Assembly (NCBI RefSeq): GCF_019966515.1
Contig: NZ_JAIMIB010000013.1
Coordinates: forward strand, 1 to 64,000
Reading direction: 5' to 3'
Source: Roseovarius aestuarii
Lineage (GTDB): Bacteria > Pseudomonadota > Alphaproteobacteria > Rhodobacterales > Rhodobacteraceae
Length of the DNA stretch: 64,000 nt
Below, one piece after another: positions 26,992 to 36,529 of this stretch. The translations under genes and the position numbers were made by a program. The notes under the pieces are model-generated. The model was not told where the DNA came from and made no database searches. It worked only from the letters and a program-made list of their open reading frames with translations. How positions within the stretch are numbered: the stretch's first letter is position 1; every line of letters begins with the position of its first letter.

Positions 26992-27671
26992 GTCTCATCG
27001 TCCTTCGGTTTGCGGGTGGTCCGCCAGAGGAAATATCCGGTCATCACCAGCCAGATCGCAGCCAGTGAAAACCATGTGATTGCATAGCTCAAGTGATCGT
27101 TGGGAATGGCGGCCGTGTCCACTGGCAACGGCGTCGCGACAGGGTCTGTTTCCGACGTGTTGCGCACAACCAGCAACACCGGTTCGGCACCAAGCATCCC
27201 TGCCATCTCATCGACATCGCGCGCGAACCATATGTTCCCCGCAACATCGTTTTCGGGTGTAGAACTATTGCGGTCATCCGGCCAGTTCAGATTGCCGGTA
27301 ACCGTCACCGGCGCATCGGTGAAGGCGGGGATGGGCTGATCCACCTTGATAAAACCCAGATCGACGAGGATCGTACGCTTATCCGTGCTGAGCGTCGTGA
27401 TCAGACGGTACCCCGCACCAATCTGTTTCCGGCTGACCAGAACACGCAACGGCGGCTGGCCCAGCATTCCGGTGATCCTGACCGGCAAGTATTGATCGGC
27501 GTCTGGATTGGGGTTCTCCGGCATCAAAACCGGCTCCGCCGCGATCCGTGTCTCGATACCCGTCAGCACACCTTCCTTCCAGGCCAGCCGCTGCACCTGC
27601 CAGACCCCCAGCGAGATCAGCATGGCAGCACCTGCAAGGCCGAATATCAGCGGAATAAGAATGCGGCGCAC
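26988..27671 (-). CDS. SURF1 family cytochrome oxidase assembly protein
   Basis: A 227-aa inner-membrane protein with one helix at each end (about 5-22 and 198-216) and a periplasmic middle domain. Family marks are LGVWQVQRLAWKEG after the first helix, LVDLGFI and the C-terminal NDHLSYAITWFSLA. SURF1 proteins assist haem a insertion into subunit I. It is separated from ctaE by a strong terminator, so it may have its own promoter or rely on read-through. Confidence 0.9.
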   Translation of the reverse strand: MRRILIPLIFGLAGAAMLISLGVWQVQRLAWKEGVLTGIETRIAAEPVLMPENPNPDADQYLPVRITGMLGQPPLRVLVSRKQIGAGYRLITTLSTDKRTILVDLGFIKVDQPIPAFTDAPVTVTGNLNWPDDRNSSTPENDVAGNIWFARDVDEMAGMLGAEPVLLVVRNTSETDPVATPLPVDTAAIPNDHLSYAITWFSLAAIWLVMTGYFLWRTTRKPKDDET

Positions 27672-27695
27672 GGGCCTGCTCCGTCAGAAAAGGAA

Positions 27696-27720
27696 AAGCG
27701 CGCGAGATCTCCGCGCGCTT
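27696..27720 (-). terminator. Terminator downstream of ctaE
   Basis: A perfect 9-bp stem AAGCGCGCG/CGCGCGCTT (27696-27704 with 27712-27720) and a 7-base loop, followed on the minus strand by TTTCCTTTT. It lies 36 bases after the ctaE stop and 25 bases before the SURF1 start, so it separates the cta genes from the SURF1-thrC run. Confidence 0.75.
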
Positions 27721-27755
27721 AGATTTTAACGTAGGATGGGGTTTCACCCCTCCAT

Positions 27756-28568
27756 TCAGCCGCCCCAGATATAGACCGCGGCGAAGAGGAACAGCCAGAC
27801 CACGTCGACGAAGTGCCAGTACCAGGCGGCGGCCTCGAAGCCGATGTGTTTCTCGGGGGTGAAGTGGCCGCGATAGACCCGCATCAGGCAGACAAACAGA
27901 AACACAGTTCCGATGATCACATGCGCGCCGTGGAAGCCGGTGGCCATGAAGAAGGACGCGCCATAAATGTTGCCCGAGAAGCCAAACGCCGCATGGCTGT
28001 ATTCATAGGCCTGAAAGACCGTGAACAGCGCACCAAGGGCGATCGCGATGATCAGGCCCCATTTCATGTCTTCGCGGTTGTTTTCATGCACCAAAGCGTG
28101 ATGCGCCCAAGTGGCGGCACAGCCCGAGCACAGCAGGATCAACGTGTTGATAAGCGGCAGGTGCCACGGGTCGAATGTCTCGATACCAACCGGGGGCCAG
28201 ACCGCATCCTTGATCGGGCTTTCCGGACCCATCGGATACATGGCGTGTTTGAAGAAAGTCCAGAACCAGGCCGAGAAGAACATGATCTCGGACATGATGA
28301 ACATGATGAAGCCGTAGCGCAGGCCAATCCGCACCACCGGTGTGTGATCGCCCACCTTGCTTTCGGTCACCACATCGGCCCACCAGCCATACATCACGTA
28401 GCAGACCCCGACGAAGCCCATCAGGAACACCCAAGGCTGGTTGTTGTCGATCCGCGGAGAAATCCACAGAACCGCGCCAAAGAGCATCACGAACCCGAAG
28501 AGCGCACCCAGGAACGGCCAGAGTGAGGGGTTCAGAATGTGATAATCGTGGTTTTTTTCATGTGCCAT
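27756..28568 (-). CDS. ctaE: Cytochrome c oxidase subunit III
   Basis: A 270-aa integral membrane subunit of the aa3-type oxidase, with seven hydrophobic segments. Diagnostic blocks are [13 protein letters not shown] at the start, [41 protein letters not shown] and the C-terminal [16 protein letters not shown]. It ends the ctaC-ctaB-ctaG-ctaE series. Subunit I (ctaD) is not in the window, as is usual for this order. Confidence 0.95.
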   Translation of the reverse strand: MAHEKNHDYHILNPSLWPFLGALFGFVMLFGAVLWISPRIDNNQPWVFLMGFVGVCYVMYGWWADVVTESKVGDHTPVVRIGLRYGFIMFIMSEIMFFSAWFWTFFKHAMYPMGPESPIKDAVWPPVGIETFDPWHLPLINTLILLCSGCAATWAHHALVHENNREDMKWGLIIAIALGALFTVFQAYEYSHAAFGFSGNIYGASFFMATGFHGAHVIIGTVFLFVCLMRVYRGHFTPEKHIGFEAAAWYWHFVDVVWLFLFAAVYIWGG

Positions 28569-28591
28569 CTTGGGTTCCCTCGCAGGCGATC

Positions 28592-29173
28592 TTAGTTCTT
28601 GTTTTTATCGGTTTTGACGTCCTGCGCAAGGGCGGCGTGCTCTTGCGGCAGGTCGATTTCGTAGAAAGTATAGGACAGTGTGATCGTGTGGGTGTATTTC
28701 GCGTCCCGGTCGGTGACGATTTCCGGATCGACATAGAAGCTGACCGGCATTTCCACCCGCTCGCCGGGCTGCAGCACCTGCTCGGTAAAGCAGAAACAGT
28801 CGATCTTGGTGAAAAACCCGCCGGCCTCGTAAGGCGTCACGTTGTAGCTTGCCTGCCCCGCAATCGGCTTGTCGGTCGGGTTGTAGGCTTCGTAGAAGGC
28901 CAGCCCGGTCTCGCCGATGCGCATTTCGACTTCGCGTACCACGGGTTTGAACTCCCACGGCATGCCGCGTTCCTTGCTGGCGTCAAAGCGTATCTTGATC
29001 GTCTGGTCCAGCACCGTATCGGTGCCTGCGCTGGCGACGCCCGGCGTGCCGCCAAAGCCGGTGACGCGGCAGAACCAGTCATAAAAGGGCACCGAGGCCC
29101 AGGCCAGCGCGCCCATCGTCACCACCACACCCACAAGGCGCGTCACGGTCTTGATTTTCGGGTCCATCGCCAT
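28592..29173 (-). CDS. ctaG: Cytochrome c oxidase assembly protein CtaG/Cox11
   Basis: A 193-aa copper chaperone for the CuB site of subunit I. One N-terminal membrane helix (about 10-28) precedes a periplasmic beta domain containing the copper-binding CFCF motif in [28 protein letters not shown] is a family signature. Its ATG overlaps the stop of the preceding 53-aa gene (TGATG). Confidence 0.94.
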   Translation of the reverse strand: MAMDPKIKTVTRLVGVVVTMGALAWASVPFYDWFCRVTGFGGTPGVASAGTDTVLDQTIKIRFDASKERGMPWEFKPVVREVEMRIGETGLAFYEAYNPTDKPIAGQASYNVTPYEAGGFFTKIDCFCFTEQVLQPGERVEMPVSFYVDPEIVTDRDAKYTHTITLSYTFYEIDLPQEHAALAQDVKTDKNKN

Positions 29174-29334
29174 CAGCCGTCCGCCTCACTGCTGGGCACC
29201 GCGAAATCCTCGTTCGACACCTTGGCGATGGTCAACCCAAAGACGAGTGCTACAAATCCGGCAAGCACCAGTCCCAGACCCAGATTGCGGCTGAACCGGC
29301 GTTTGTGCATCTCATGCTGCTTCGACAGGCTCAT
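29173..29334 (-). CDS. 53-aa single-pass membrane protein in the cta operon
   Basis: A small protein beginning [17 protein letters not shown], then a hydrophobic helix (about 19-38) and an acidic tail, so the N-terminus is probably cytoplasmic. It overlaps ctaB upstream (ATGA) and ctaG downstream (TGATG), which makes it a genuine coupled gene despite its size. Small ORFs sit at this place in other alphaproteobacterial cta operons and are sometimes named CoxF-like; I am not certain it is the same family. A role in oxidase assembly is inferred from position. Confidence 0.8.
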   Translation of the reverse strand: MSLSKQHEMHKRRFSRNLGLGLVLAGFVALVFGLTIAKVSNEDFAVPSSEADG

Positions 29335-30275
29335 CCCCAACCCCCGATACCGTAGGGCGCGAGCACAGATTGCAGCAGGATCGCGGTGAAATGGCCGAAG
29401 AGATAGAAGAGCGACAGCGCAAAGACCTTCTTTTCGGTCCGGTACTTGTCGGACTCGGCCTGCACCTCATCACGGCGCCAGATGTCCCAGGCACCTTTCA
29501 GGAAAAGGGCGTTCAAAACCAGCGCCACCGCCAGATAAATCGGTCCGCCGATGCTGGTAAACGCTGCACCAATCGCGATCGGTGCAAGAAGGATCGTGTA
29601 GACCAGTATATGTTTGCGGGTCGATCTGCGGCCATGGGTGACGGTCAGCATCGGCACGCCGGCCTCTTCGTAATCGGATTTCATGAAGAGGCACAGCGCC
29701 CAGAAATGCGGCGGTGTCCACATGAAGATCAGCGTGAACATCAGCACGCTTTCGACGCTGATGCCGCCGGTTGCCACCGCCCAGCCAATCATCGGCGGGA
29801 AAGCCCCCGCCGCGCCGCCAATGACGATATTCTGCGGTGTCCAGCGCTTCAGCCACATCGAATAGATCACGACATAGAAGAAAATCGTAAAGGCCAGCAG
29901 GCCAGCAGCCACGAAGTTGGTTGCCAGCGCCAGCATCACCACGGACATCACCGACAGGGTCATGCCAAAGGCAAAGGCTTCACCCTCGCTTACTTTACCC
30001 GCGGGGATCGGACGGCCCTTGGTGCGTTTCATGACCCGGTCGATATCGGCGTCCCACCACATGTTGAGCGCGCCTGAGGCACCACCGCCCACGGCAATGA
30101 ACAAGATCGCGGCCAGACCGACAATCGGATGCACGCCCACCGGCGCGGCCAGCAGGCCGACCAGCGCCGTGAACACGACCAGAGACATCACCCGTGGCTT
30201 CAACAGGGCGAAGAAATCGCCAAAACCGGCGTCGCCGGTTTGCGCTGTCGTATTGTTGAGGCTCGCGTCGCTCAT
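29331..30275 (-). CDS. ctaB: Protohaem IX farnesyltransferase (haem O synthase)
   Basis: A 314-aa polytopic UbiA-family prenyltransferase making haem O from haem B. The active-site motif [19 protein letters not shown] with its spaced aspartates is present, as is the second aspartate-rich loop near [13 protein letters not shown]. It follows ctaC after a 77-base gap containing a hairpin and overlaps the following small gene by four bases. Confidence 0.95.
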   Translation of the reverse strand: MSDASLNNTTAQTGDAGFGDFFALLKPRVMSLVVFTALVGLLAAPVGVHPIVGLAAILFIAVGGGASGALNMWWDADIDRVMKRTKGRPIPAGKVSEGEAFAFGMTLSVMSVVMLALATNFVAAGLLAFTIFFYVVIYSMWLKRWTPQNIVIGGAAGAFPPMIGWAVATGGISVESVLMFTLIFMWTPPHFWALCLFMKSDYEEAGVPMLTVTHGRRSTRKHILVYTILLAPIAIGAAFTSIGGPIYLAVALVLNALFLKGAWDIWRRDEVQAESDKYRTEKKVFALSLFYLFGHFTAILLQSVLAPYGIGGWG

Positions 30276-30321
30276 TGATTTCCCCGGATGGTGGAGACAC
30301 CCCCACCCTACAGCAGATTGG

Positions 30322-30347
30322 CAGGGCGGGCCTTCAGCCCACCCCTG
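30322..30347 (-). promoter_or_regulatory. Hairpin between ctaC and ctaB
   Basis: An imperfect inverted repeat (10 paired positions, one mismatch and one bulge, loop CTTCA) in the 77-base ctaC-ctaB gap. No T run follows on the minus strand, so it is more likely a processing or stability element that separates ctaC from downstream expression than a full terminator. Confidence 0.4.
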
Positions 30348-30352
30348 TCACT

Positions 30353-31234
30353 TTATTCAGCCGAGGCCAGCTTGACCGCATCCGGCAGCGTCGACGGATC
30401 GCCGGCATACTCGTCAATCGCGCCCTTCAGCCATGCGTCATAGGCTTCTTCGCTGACCACCTTGACGGTGATCGGCATGTAGGCGTGGTCCTTGCCGCAA
30501 AGCTCGGAACACTGACCGAAATACACGCCTTCCTTTTCAGCCTTGAACCAAAGCTGCGCCAGACGGCCCGGTACAGCGTCCTGCTTCACACCGAAGGCGG
30601 GAATAGTCCAGGCATGGATCACGTCCGCACCGGTCACGGTCATCACGACGGTCTTGTTGACCGGCACAACCACGGCCGTGTCCGTGGCCAGCAGAAATTC
30701 ATCGCGGGTGTAACCGGCGGCTTCCAGCTCGGCCACGACCTCGTCATTCAGCACCTTGCCTTCGCCAATGAGGAAGCTTTCAAAGCCGAACTCGTGGTCG
30801 GTATATTCATAGCCCCAGTACCACTGGTAGCCGGTCACCTTGATGTTGATCTCGCCCTCGGGGATTTCCTGCTGCTTGAACAGAACCGGCAGGGAAAAAG
30901 CGCCAATAAAGACCAGCACCACGATCGGGATGATCGTCCAGGCCACTTCGATCGGTGAATTATGGGTAAATTTCGCGGGCTCGGGGTTGGCGCGGCGGTT
31001 GAAGCGCACGATGGCAAAGGCCATAAGCGCGGTCACAAACAGCGAAATCGCGGTGATGATGATCAACACCATGTTGTCCAGCCACACAATATCGCGCATC
31101 AATTCAGTAACTGCGGGCTGAAATCCAAGCCCACCTTCTTCCGGTTTTCCAATGATTTCAAGGCCTTCCTGCGCCGCGGCAGGGAGGGCGGAAAAGGCGG
31201 CCAGTGCGGCCAGCAGCTGAGAGGTAAGTCGCAT
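30353..31234 (-). CDS. ctaC: Cytochrome c oxidase subunit II
   Basis: A 293-aa subunit carrying the CuA centre that accepts electrons from cytochrome c. The start is ATG 31234 with AGGGTG upstream; it begins with a signal peptide ending PAAAQ. Two membrane helices follow (about 50-70 and 95-115) and then the cupredoxin domain with [17 protein letters not shown] and [13 protein letters not shown], containing the two Cys, two His, Glu and Met of CuA. It is the first gene of the cta operon, divergent from tldD, with an FNR-type box in between. Confidence 0.95.
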   Translation of the reverse strand: MRLTSQLLAALAAFSALPAAAQEGLEIIGKPEEGGLGFQPAVTELMRDIVWLDNMVLIIITAISLFVTALMAFAIVRFNRRANPEPAKFTHNSPIEVAWTIIPIVVLVFIGAFSLPVLFKQQEIPEGEINIKVTGYQWYWGYEYTDHEFGFESFLIGEGKVLNDEVVAELEAAGYTRDEFLLATDTAVVVPVNKTVVMTVTGADVIHAWTIPAFGVKQDAVPGRLAQLWFKAEKEGVYFGQCSELCGKDHAYMPITVKVVSEEAYDAWLKGAIDEYAGDPSTLPDAVKLASAE

Positions 31235-31381
31235 ATTGCACCCTGATCGGTTGAAGCGGCTCCGGCACATCTGTACGGATAATTCCACACAGATATCGGA
31301 ATCCCTTTGTTTCGTCGCCGCTAGAAACCATATTCTGGCAGATGAGACAAGAAAGACCATTGCGGCAAACGGACGCTTTTC

Positions 31382-31395
31382 TTGATTTAGATCAA
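31382..31395. promoter_or_regulatory. FNR/FnrL-type binding site
   Basis: TTGAT-TTAG-ATCAA is an exact match to the FNR consensus TTGAT-N4-ATCAA. It lies 147 bases upstream of the ctaC start and 35 bases upstream of the tldD start. Given the aa3 oxidase operon on one side, oxygen-responsive control by FnrL of ctaC, of tldD or of both is the natural inference. Confidence 0.75.
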
Positions 31396-31429
31396 AAAAA
31401 TGCTCCGCAACAATGTAGGAAAGCCCCTT

Positions 31430-32851
31430 ATGAGCGATGACAGCTTCCGCCCCTTTGAAACCACGCTGGATCGTGAGGCCGCGCTGGCACAGCTGCGCGA
31501 GGCCACACGCGGCGCCGAGGATGGCGAACTTTTCCTTGAACGCCGCCGGGCCGAGGGGCTGCTATTTGACGATGGCCGGGTGAAAACCGCAAGCTACGAC
31601 GCCTCGGAGGGATTCGGTTTACGCGCCGTGCTGGGCGAGGTCACGGGCTATGCTCATTCTTCCGAGATTTCGGAAGCGGCGCTGACCCGCGCAGTCGAGA
31701 CCGCCCGCCTTGCGGTTGGTGATGGCGGCGGCACCCTCGCCGATGCACCTGCCCGCACCAACAAGCGCCTCTATACAGATGCCGATCCGATCACCGGGGC
31801 CGAATTTCCTGTCAAGCTTGACACCTTGCGCCAGATCGACGCTTTCTCCCGCGATCTCGATCCCCGCGTGGTGCAGGTTTCCGCCTCGATCGCCGCCTCG
31901 CATCAGGAAGTGACGATCCTGCGCCCCGACGGCTCCGAGGTCCATGACAGCCGCCCGATGACCCGCGTAAACGTCTCGGTGATTGTCGATCAGAACGGCA
32001 GGCGCGAAACCGGTTCCGCCAGCGGCGGCGGGCGCATCGGCCTCGATGGGCTGCTCGATCCGTCGGACTGGCAGTCCAAAGCGCGCGAGGCACTGCGCAT
32101 TGCCGTGGTCAACCTCGATGCCGTCCCGGCACCTGCGGGGGTGATGGATGTGGTGCTTGGTCCCGGGTGGCCCGGCATCCTGCTGCACGAGGCCATCGGC
32201 CACGGGCTGGAGGGTGATTTCAACCGCAAGGGCAGCTCGGCTTTCGCCGGCCTCATGGGCCAGCGGATTGCCGCCCGGGGTGTGACCGTGCTGGATGATG
32301 GCACGATCCACGATCGGCGCGGCAGTATCACCGTTGATGACGAGGGCACGCCCTCGGGCAAGAACGTGTTGATCGAGGACGGTATCCTCGTGGGCTATAT
32401 GCAGGACCGGCAGAATGCGCGCCTGATGGGGGTGAAGCCCACCGGCAACGGGCGCCGCGAAAGCTATGCCCATGCGCCTATGCCACGCATGACCAACACC
32501 TACATGCTGGGCGGCGATACCGAACCGGCGGACATGGTTGCCGATCTGAAGGACGGCATCTACGCCGTCGGCTTCGGCGGCGGTCAGGTCGATATCACCA
32601 ACGGCAAATTCGTTTTTTCCTGTACCGAGGCCTACCGCGTCGAAAACGGCAAGGTCGGAGCGCCGGTGAAAGGTGCCACGCTGATCGGCGACGGCGCTAC
32701 CGCGCTCAAACAGATCCGCGCGCTTGGCAATGACATGGCGCTTGATCCCGGGATGGGCAATTGCGGCAAGCAGGGGCAATGGGTGCCAGTCGGCGTCGGC
32801 CAGCCTACGGTGATGATCGGCGGGCTGACCGTGGGCGGTTCGGCCTCGTAG
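31430..32851 (+). CDS. tldD: Metalloprotease TldD
   Basis: A 473-aa TldD-family zinc protease, normally acting with TldE/PmbA in peptide maturation and degradation. The metal motif HEAIGH (His253, Glu254, His258) sits in [18 protein letters not shown], and the C-terminal glycine-rich block ends [28 protein letters not shown]. The start is ATG 31430 with AGGAA 9 bases upstream; an in-frame ATG at 31400 lies next to the FNR box and is less likely. It converges on the iron operon with a 13-base gap. tldE is not in the window. Confidence 0.93.
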   Translation: MSDDSFRPFETTLDREAALAQLREATRGAEDGELFLERRRAEGLLFDDGRVKTASYDASEGFGLRAVLGEVTGYAHSSEISEAALTRAVETARLAVGDGGGTLADAPARTNKRLYTDADPITGAEFPVKLDTLRQIDAFSRDLDPRVVQVSASIAASHQEVTILRPDGSEVHDSRPMTRVNVSVIVDQNGRRETGSASGGGRIGLDGLLDPSDWQSKAREALRIAVVNLDAVPAPAGVMDVVLGPGWPGILLHEAIGHGLEGDFNRKGSSAFAGLMGQRIAARGVTVLDDGTIHDRRGSITVDDEGTPSGKNVLIEDGILVGYMQDRQNARLMGVKPTGNGRRESYAHAPMPRMTNTYMLGGDTEPADMVADLKDGIYAVGFGGGQVDITNGKFVFSCTEAYRVENGKVGAPVKGATLIGDGATALKQIRALGNDMALDPGMGNCGKQGQWVPVGVGQPTVMIGGLTVGGSAS

Positions 32852-32864
32852 GGTCAGGCAAGGC

Positions 32865-33938
32865 TTATGCCACCGACACCAGGTGATTATCCCAGGCCAC
32901 CCACTCGGATGCCATTTGCCGCGATGTGCCTGCGTCCTCCAGAACCAGTCCCTGCCCCGTTGTAAAGACGAAACCCGATGCGCCCGGCGCGGCGCCGCAG
33001 ATATCGGGCTGCTCGATCAGTCTCTGGGGTTGACCGCTGGCATCGGTGATCAGGGCCACACCACCCCGTGGCCCGGTGACCGCGATCTCAGCGCCTGAGC
33101 CGGAAAACGACACACTGCCAAGATACCCTTGCATGTCGCGCCAGATGTCGGTGCCCGGGTCATGAAAGGCAAGATTCTGACCACGGCGATGTGTTGCCAG
33201 CAGCGGGGGCGTATCGGTCGGATTGCCCTGCCATTGGCAGGCGATCGCCACAAGCCCGTCCTTGCGCAATGCCAGATGGCGGATCGAGTTCTGGTGCCAT
33301 TCAGGCGGCGGTTGGTGTTGGTCCAGCGTCGCCCCATCCAGCGAGACATAGCTGAGATTAGGGCGCATCTCCGGCAGGTTGAGTTTTTGGCGGCCTGCAT
33401 CTGGATGGGTTTCAATGCCGCCATTGGCGACCACCAGCGTCTCTCCGTCGGGCATCAGGCGTAGCTCATGCGGGCCAATGCCGCCCGACGGAATCGCGCC
33501 CAGCCGCGCAAAGCCGTTGCGCACATCCCAAAGCCCGATCATTCCCCTTGCGTTATTAAAATCGTTTTCGCTGGTGCATAAAACCGACCCGTCCGCCGTG
33601 AACGTGCCGTGGCCGTAGAAATGAAACCCCGGTGGGGCGTCCAGCCGTGTCTTAACCGTGCCATCAGCGCAATTGATCACCAGTGCAAACCGGCCGGGGC
33701 GACGGGCAAACGCCACCGCCAGCGGCTGGCTTGGATGCGCGGCCGCCGCGTGCCCACGCCCGGGCAGCGGTATTTCGAACACCACCTGCCCACCAGCGTT
33801 CAGCCCAAAGAGCGCATAGGCGCCCGACGGCAGGCGCGCGGCCGAGAGATATGCCGGGCTTCCGGCATCCGCCCAACTGGCCCGGGGCGCCACCCCCGAC
33901 GCCAGCAATCCGGCCAGGAACATGCGGCGCGACGGCAT
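32865..33938 (-). CDS. DUF1513-type exported beta-propeller protein
   Basis: A 357-aa protein beginning MPSRRMFLAGLLASG, a likely twin-arginine signal with cleavage near SWA. The rest has repeated strands with GH, NDF and WD-like steps (GPHELRLMPDGETLVVANGG, SENDFNNARGMIGLWD), consistent with a periplasmic propeller of the DUF1513 type. It is the last gene of the iron-type operon; its ATG lies one base after the imelysin stop. DUF1513 proteins commonly accompany imelysin and di-haem oxidoreductase genes. The function is unproven; folding before export via Tat suggests a cofactor or metal. Confidence 0.72.
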   Translation of the reverse strand: MPSRRMFLAGLLASGVAPRASWADAGSPAYLSAARLPSGAYALFGLNAGGQVVFEIPLPGRGHAAAAHPSQPLAVAFARRPGRFALVINCADGTVKTRLDAPPGFHFYGHGTFTADGSVLCTSENDFNNARGMIGLWDVRNGFARLGAIPSGGIGPHELRLMPDGETLVVANGGIETHPDAGRQKLNLPEMRPNLSYVSLDGATLDQHQPPPEWHQNSIRHLALRKDGLVAIACQWQGNPTDTPPLLATHRRGQNLAFHDPGTDIWRDMQGYLGSVSFSGSGAEIAVTGPRGGVALITDASGQPQRLIEQPDICGAAPGASGFVFTTGQGLVLEDAGTSRQMASEWVAWDNHLVSVA

Positions 33939-33939
33939 C

Positions 33940-34950
33940 TCAATCACCGTCCAGCGCGTTGAAACCGGCTGACACGCCCAGATGTGGCCCCAGTTCCTGA
34001 TCAACGATCCGGCGGATCGCCTCAAGATCCTCGCGCAGTGCCTCGATGCGTATCCGGCTTTGCGGCGCGCTCACCCCGGCAAACACGGGATCGTCCAACT
34101 CGGCGGCGCGGGCCTCGAAGCGCCGCAGTTTCCGGTCAAGCCGCGCCGACAATGCCGCATCACCCGCTGACAGGCGCAGGGCAAGGGTGCCGCTGCCACG
34201 CACGGCTTCGGTCAGCAAATGCAGGCTCAGGCGCGACCGCCATGCCTCGGCCCGTTTCGGGCGCGGGTTTTCGAATGTCCCGAGGGGGCGACCAAGGCGC
34301 AGCTCCGCGCTGAACTGAAGCCCGGCGGAGGCGGCTTTGAACAACTCTCGCAAAACCTCGTCTTCGGTTCGGTAAACGCCGTCAGGTGCGGGGTCCGTCA
34401 GGTTGGGTGCAAATGCCGACCAGCGATCATCCAGCTGTTGCGCGGTCGTGGCAATGTCGCGCGTCACCGCCTGAACAAGCGCGCAGTGATATTCCGCCAT
34501 GCCCGCCGATTGTATCGTGTCATCGAACAGCAGGAGGTCCAGCGCATAAAATCCACGGGCGGCCACCGACATTTCCCCGAACTTGTCTGGCGACAGAAGG
34601 TCGGTATCCGATGTTGCAAGCAGCTTTCGCAGCGATTTTGGCGTCTGCCCGCGTGGGTCAGGCCAAAAGGCCAGTGCGAAGGCAAGGTTGTCTTCTTCCG
34701 ACGGGCCAAAGCGCAGATGACTGACCCGCGCCCATGCGGAAAACGCGGCAACGTAATTGTACCGAAAATCCGGATGTTCGCAGGACAGTTCGGCCCAGCC
34801 CGCCATGCGGGCACCCGAGCGGGACAAGGCGGCAAAACCGGGCAAGACCTCCTGGTCAACGATCTGCCGGATAAGTGTCGTGCGTTCGCCGGTCCAGCCC
34901 ATGACGGGCAGGCACATCGCCACAAGACCGGCAAGCATCCATCTCATCAC
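33940..34950 (-). CDS. Imelysin-family protein with degenerate metal motif
   Basis: A 336-aa exported helical protein: signal peptide MMRWMLAGLVAMCLPVMGWT, then an M75-type all-helix domain (IVDQEVLPGFAALSRSGARM at the start; long amphipathic helices throughout). Where classical imelysins have GxHxxE, the corresponding stretch here reads ARGFYALDLLLFDD, so His is replaced by Tyr and Glu by Asp (my alignment by eye). Its start overlaps the di-haem oxidoreductase stop (ATGA). It is probably a periplasmic or lipid-linked partner in iron handling with altered or lost iron binding. Confidence 0.75.
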   Translation of the reverse strand: MMRWMLAGLVAMCLPVMGWTGERTTLIRQIVDQEVLPGFAALSRSGARMAGWAELSCEHPDFRYNYVAAFSAWARVSHLRFGPSEEDNLAFALAFWPDPRGQTPKSLRKLLATSDTDLLSPDKFGEMSVAARGFYALDLLLFDDTIQSAGMAEYHCALVQAVTRDIATTAQQLDDRWSAFAPNLTDPAPDGVYRTEDEVLRELFKAASAGLQFSAELRLGRPLGTFENPRPKRAEAWRSRLSLHLLTEAVRGSGTLALRLSAGDAALSARLDRKLRRFEARAAELDDPVFAGVSAPQSRIRIEALREDLEAIRRIVDQELGPHLGVSAGFNALDGD

Positions 34951-36521
34951 AGGCTCTCCAGAAACCGGATCAGCGCGGCGCGATCCCCGGCTGGCATGTC
35001 AATTACGGCGTCGCGCGTTGCCTGCGCCTCACCACCATGCCACAGGATCGCCTCAAGAAGCGATCGGGCCCGACCGTCATGCAGAAAATAGCTATGTCCC
35101 GATACCTGTTCGGTCAACCCGATCCCCCACAGCGGCGGCGTGCGCCATTCGCGCCCGGTGGCGCGGGCCTCGGGTCGGTGATCGGCCAGACCATCACCCA
35201 TGTCATGCAGCAGCAGATCGGTATAGGGCCAGATCAACTGGAAGCTCTGCTCGGGCTGATCTTCCAGCCGATGGGTCACGTAGGATGGTACATGGCACGA
35301 TGCGCAGCCGGTGGCGTGGAACAGCTCTTTGCCGCGCAGCACCTGGCGGTCGTCCACGTCCCTGCGGGCGGGCACGGCCAGGTTGCGGCTGTAGAATGTC
35401 ACCAGATCCAACCCTTCGCCGTCGATCTCGTAAACGCGATCATCCCGGTCGCCGTGGGGCGCGGCGCGGCAATCGGATTGCCTTGACGTGCATTCGCCCC
35501 AGGGATCGGTAAAAAGCGGGTTGGAAATGCCGATATCCCCGGCAAATGCCCCGGCGGATTGGTGCCGCACCGTGGGCGCCCCGGCCTTGAGCCCGAACCG
35601 GCCCAGCATCGGCATGTCGAATTCCGCCGACCAGACGATATTGGCTCGGCCCGATATACCGTCGCCATCGTCGTCATTCGGGTCGGTATGGGCCAGGATA
35701 TCCGCTGCCGGGATCGCCTCCAGCAGCCCCAAACCGATCATCTGCGGCGCGACGCGGGGGCTGAGCATGGCCTCATCATGTAATGGCCCATATCCCAGAT
35801 CAGCGGCGGTATAGGTCGGGCGGCGCAAGGTCGCGACCTCGCCATCCGACAGCGCGACGGTGACGTCCTCATACTCGATCTGCAGCCGGTATTCTGCCGC
35901 GTGACCGGGCAGGCTGAAATCCTGAAGCTGGGTGCCGTAGGTCGGCTCCGGCGCGGTGGCGATATAATCTGCAATCTCGGCCATCGCACCTGGGTCACCG
36001 CCAGGGATCGACACGCGCAGGAACATCGAAATTGCATTGTCATCCGGGCCTTCGGGCGGATGGCCGCGCCCGTCTTTCAGATGACATCGCTGGCAGGAGC
36101 GCGCGTTGAACAATGGCCCCAGCCCGTCCGAAGCCAGTGTCGACGACGGCGAGGACACCCACAGTTTGCGAAACAGCCCATTGCCCACCTTGAAGTCCAA
36201 CTCGTCGGCGAAGGGCATGTTGGCCGAGGGTTGCGAAAACGCATCGGCCGTATCGCGCGCCCGCACAGTAGCGGCACCGGCGGGCATCTCTTCGAACGGC
36301 TGCGCTACACTGAAATCAGCTGGCGGAGACAGAATTTTGTCGATCCGGACCTGCTCGCTCACGGTTCTGGGAATGATGTTCAGATGCGGCTCGTCCAGCG
36401 GGCCCGGCATAGCCGCTGCGGGGATCACGGCCAGTAAGATTGCCAGACTACCGGGCCGCATCCAACTGATAACGGCCCGAGGGTTGAGATCTGCAGTATT
36501 CTGACAGTAGCCGACGATCAT
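34947..36521 (-). CDS. Di-haem oxidoreductase (thiol oxidoreductase-like)
   Basis: A 524-aa exported c-type cytochrome. The two haem-binding sites are CQRCH (Cys143, Cys146, His147) and CASCH (Cys406, Cys409, His410). The start has an excellent ribosome binding site (GAGGAG, 4 bases before ATG 36521), giving a long N-region before the signal helix (about 21-38); an internal ATG at residue 21 would give a shorter signal. This family (DUF1111/DHOR) is regularly linked to imelysins in iron-regulated operons and is thought to change the redox state of periplasmic iron or of a partner. The gene follows the beta-barrel gene by 8 bases. Confidence 0.85.
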   Translation of the reverse strand: MIVGYCQNTADLNPRAVISWMRPGSLAILLAVIPAAAMPGPLDEPHLNIIPRTVSEQVRIDKILSPPADFSVAQPFEEMPAGAATVRARDTADAFSQPSANMPFADELDFKVGNGLFRKLWVSSPSSTLASDGLGPLFNARSCQRCHLKDGRGHPPEGPDDNAISMFLRVSIPGGDPGAMAEIADYIATAPEPTYGTQLQDFSLPGHAAEYRLQIEYEDVTVALSDGEVATLRRPTYTAADLGYGPLHDEAMLSPRVAPQMIGLGLLEAIPAADILAHTDPNDDDGDGISGRANIVWSAEFDMPMLGRFGLKAGAPTVRHQSAGAFAGDIGISNPLFTDPWGECTSRQSDCRAAPHGDRDDRVYEIDGEGLDLVTFYSRNLAVPARRDVDDRQVLRGKELFHATGCASCHVPSYVTHRLEDQPEQSFQLIWPYTDLLLHDMGDGLADHRPEARATGREWRTPPLWGIGLTEQVSGHSYFLHDGRARSLLEAILWHGGEAQATRDAVIDMPAGDRAALIRFLESL

Positions 36522-36529
36522 GGTTCTCC

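Noticed and set aside
25717..27087. 456-codon plus-strand frame opposite thrC
   Set aside because: It is a shadow of the threonine synthase gene.
31619..32779. 386-codon minus-strand frame opposite tldD
   Set aside because: It is a shadow of tldD, whose metal motif and C-terminal block are unmistakable.
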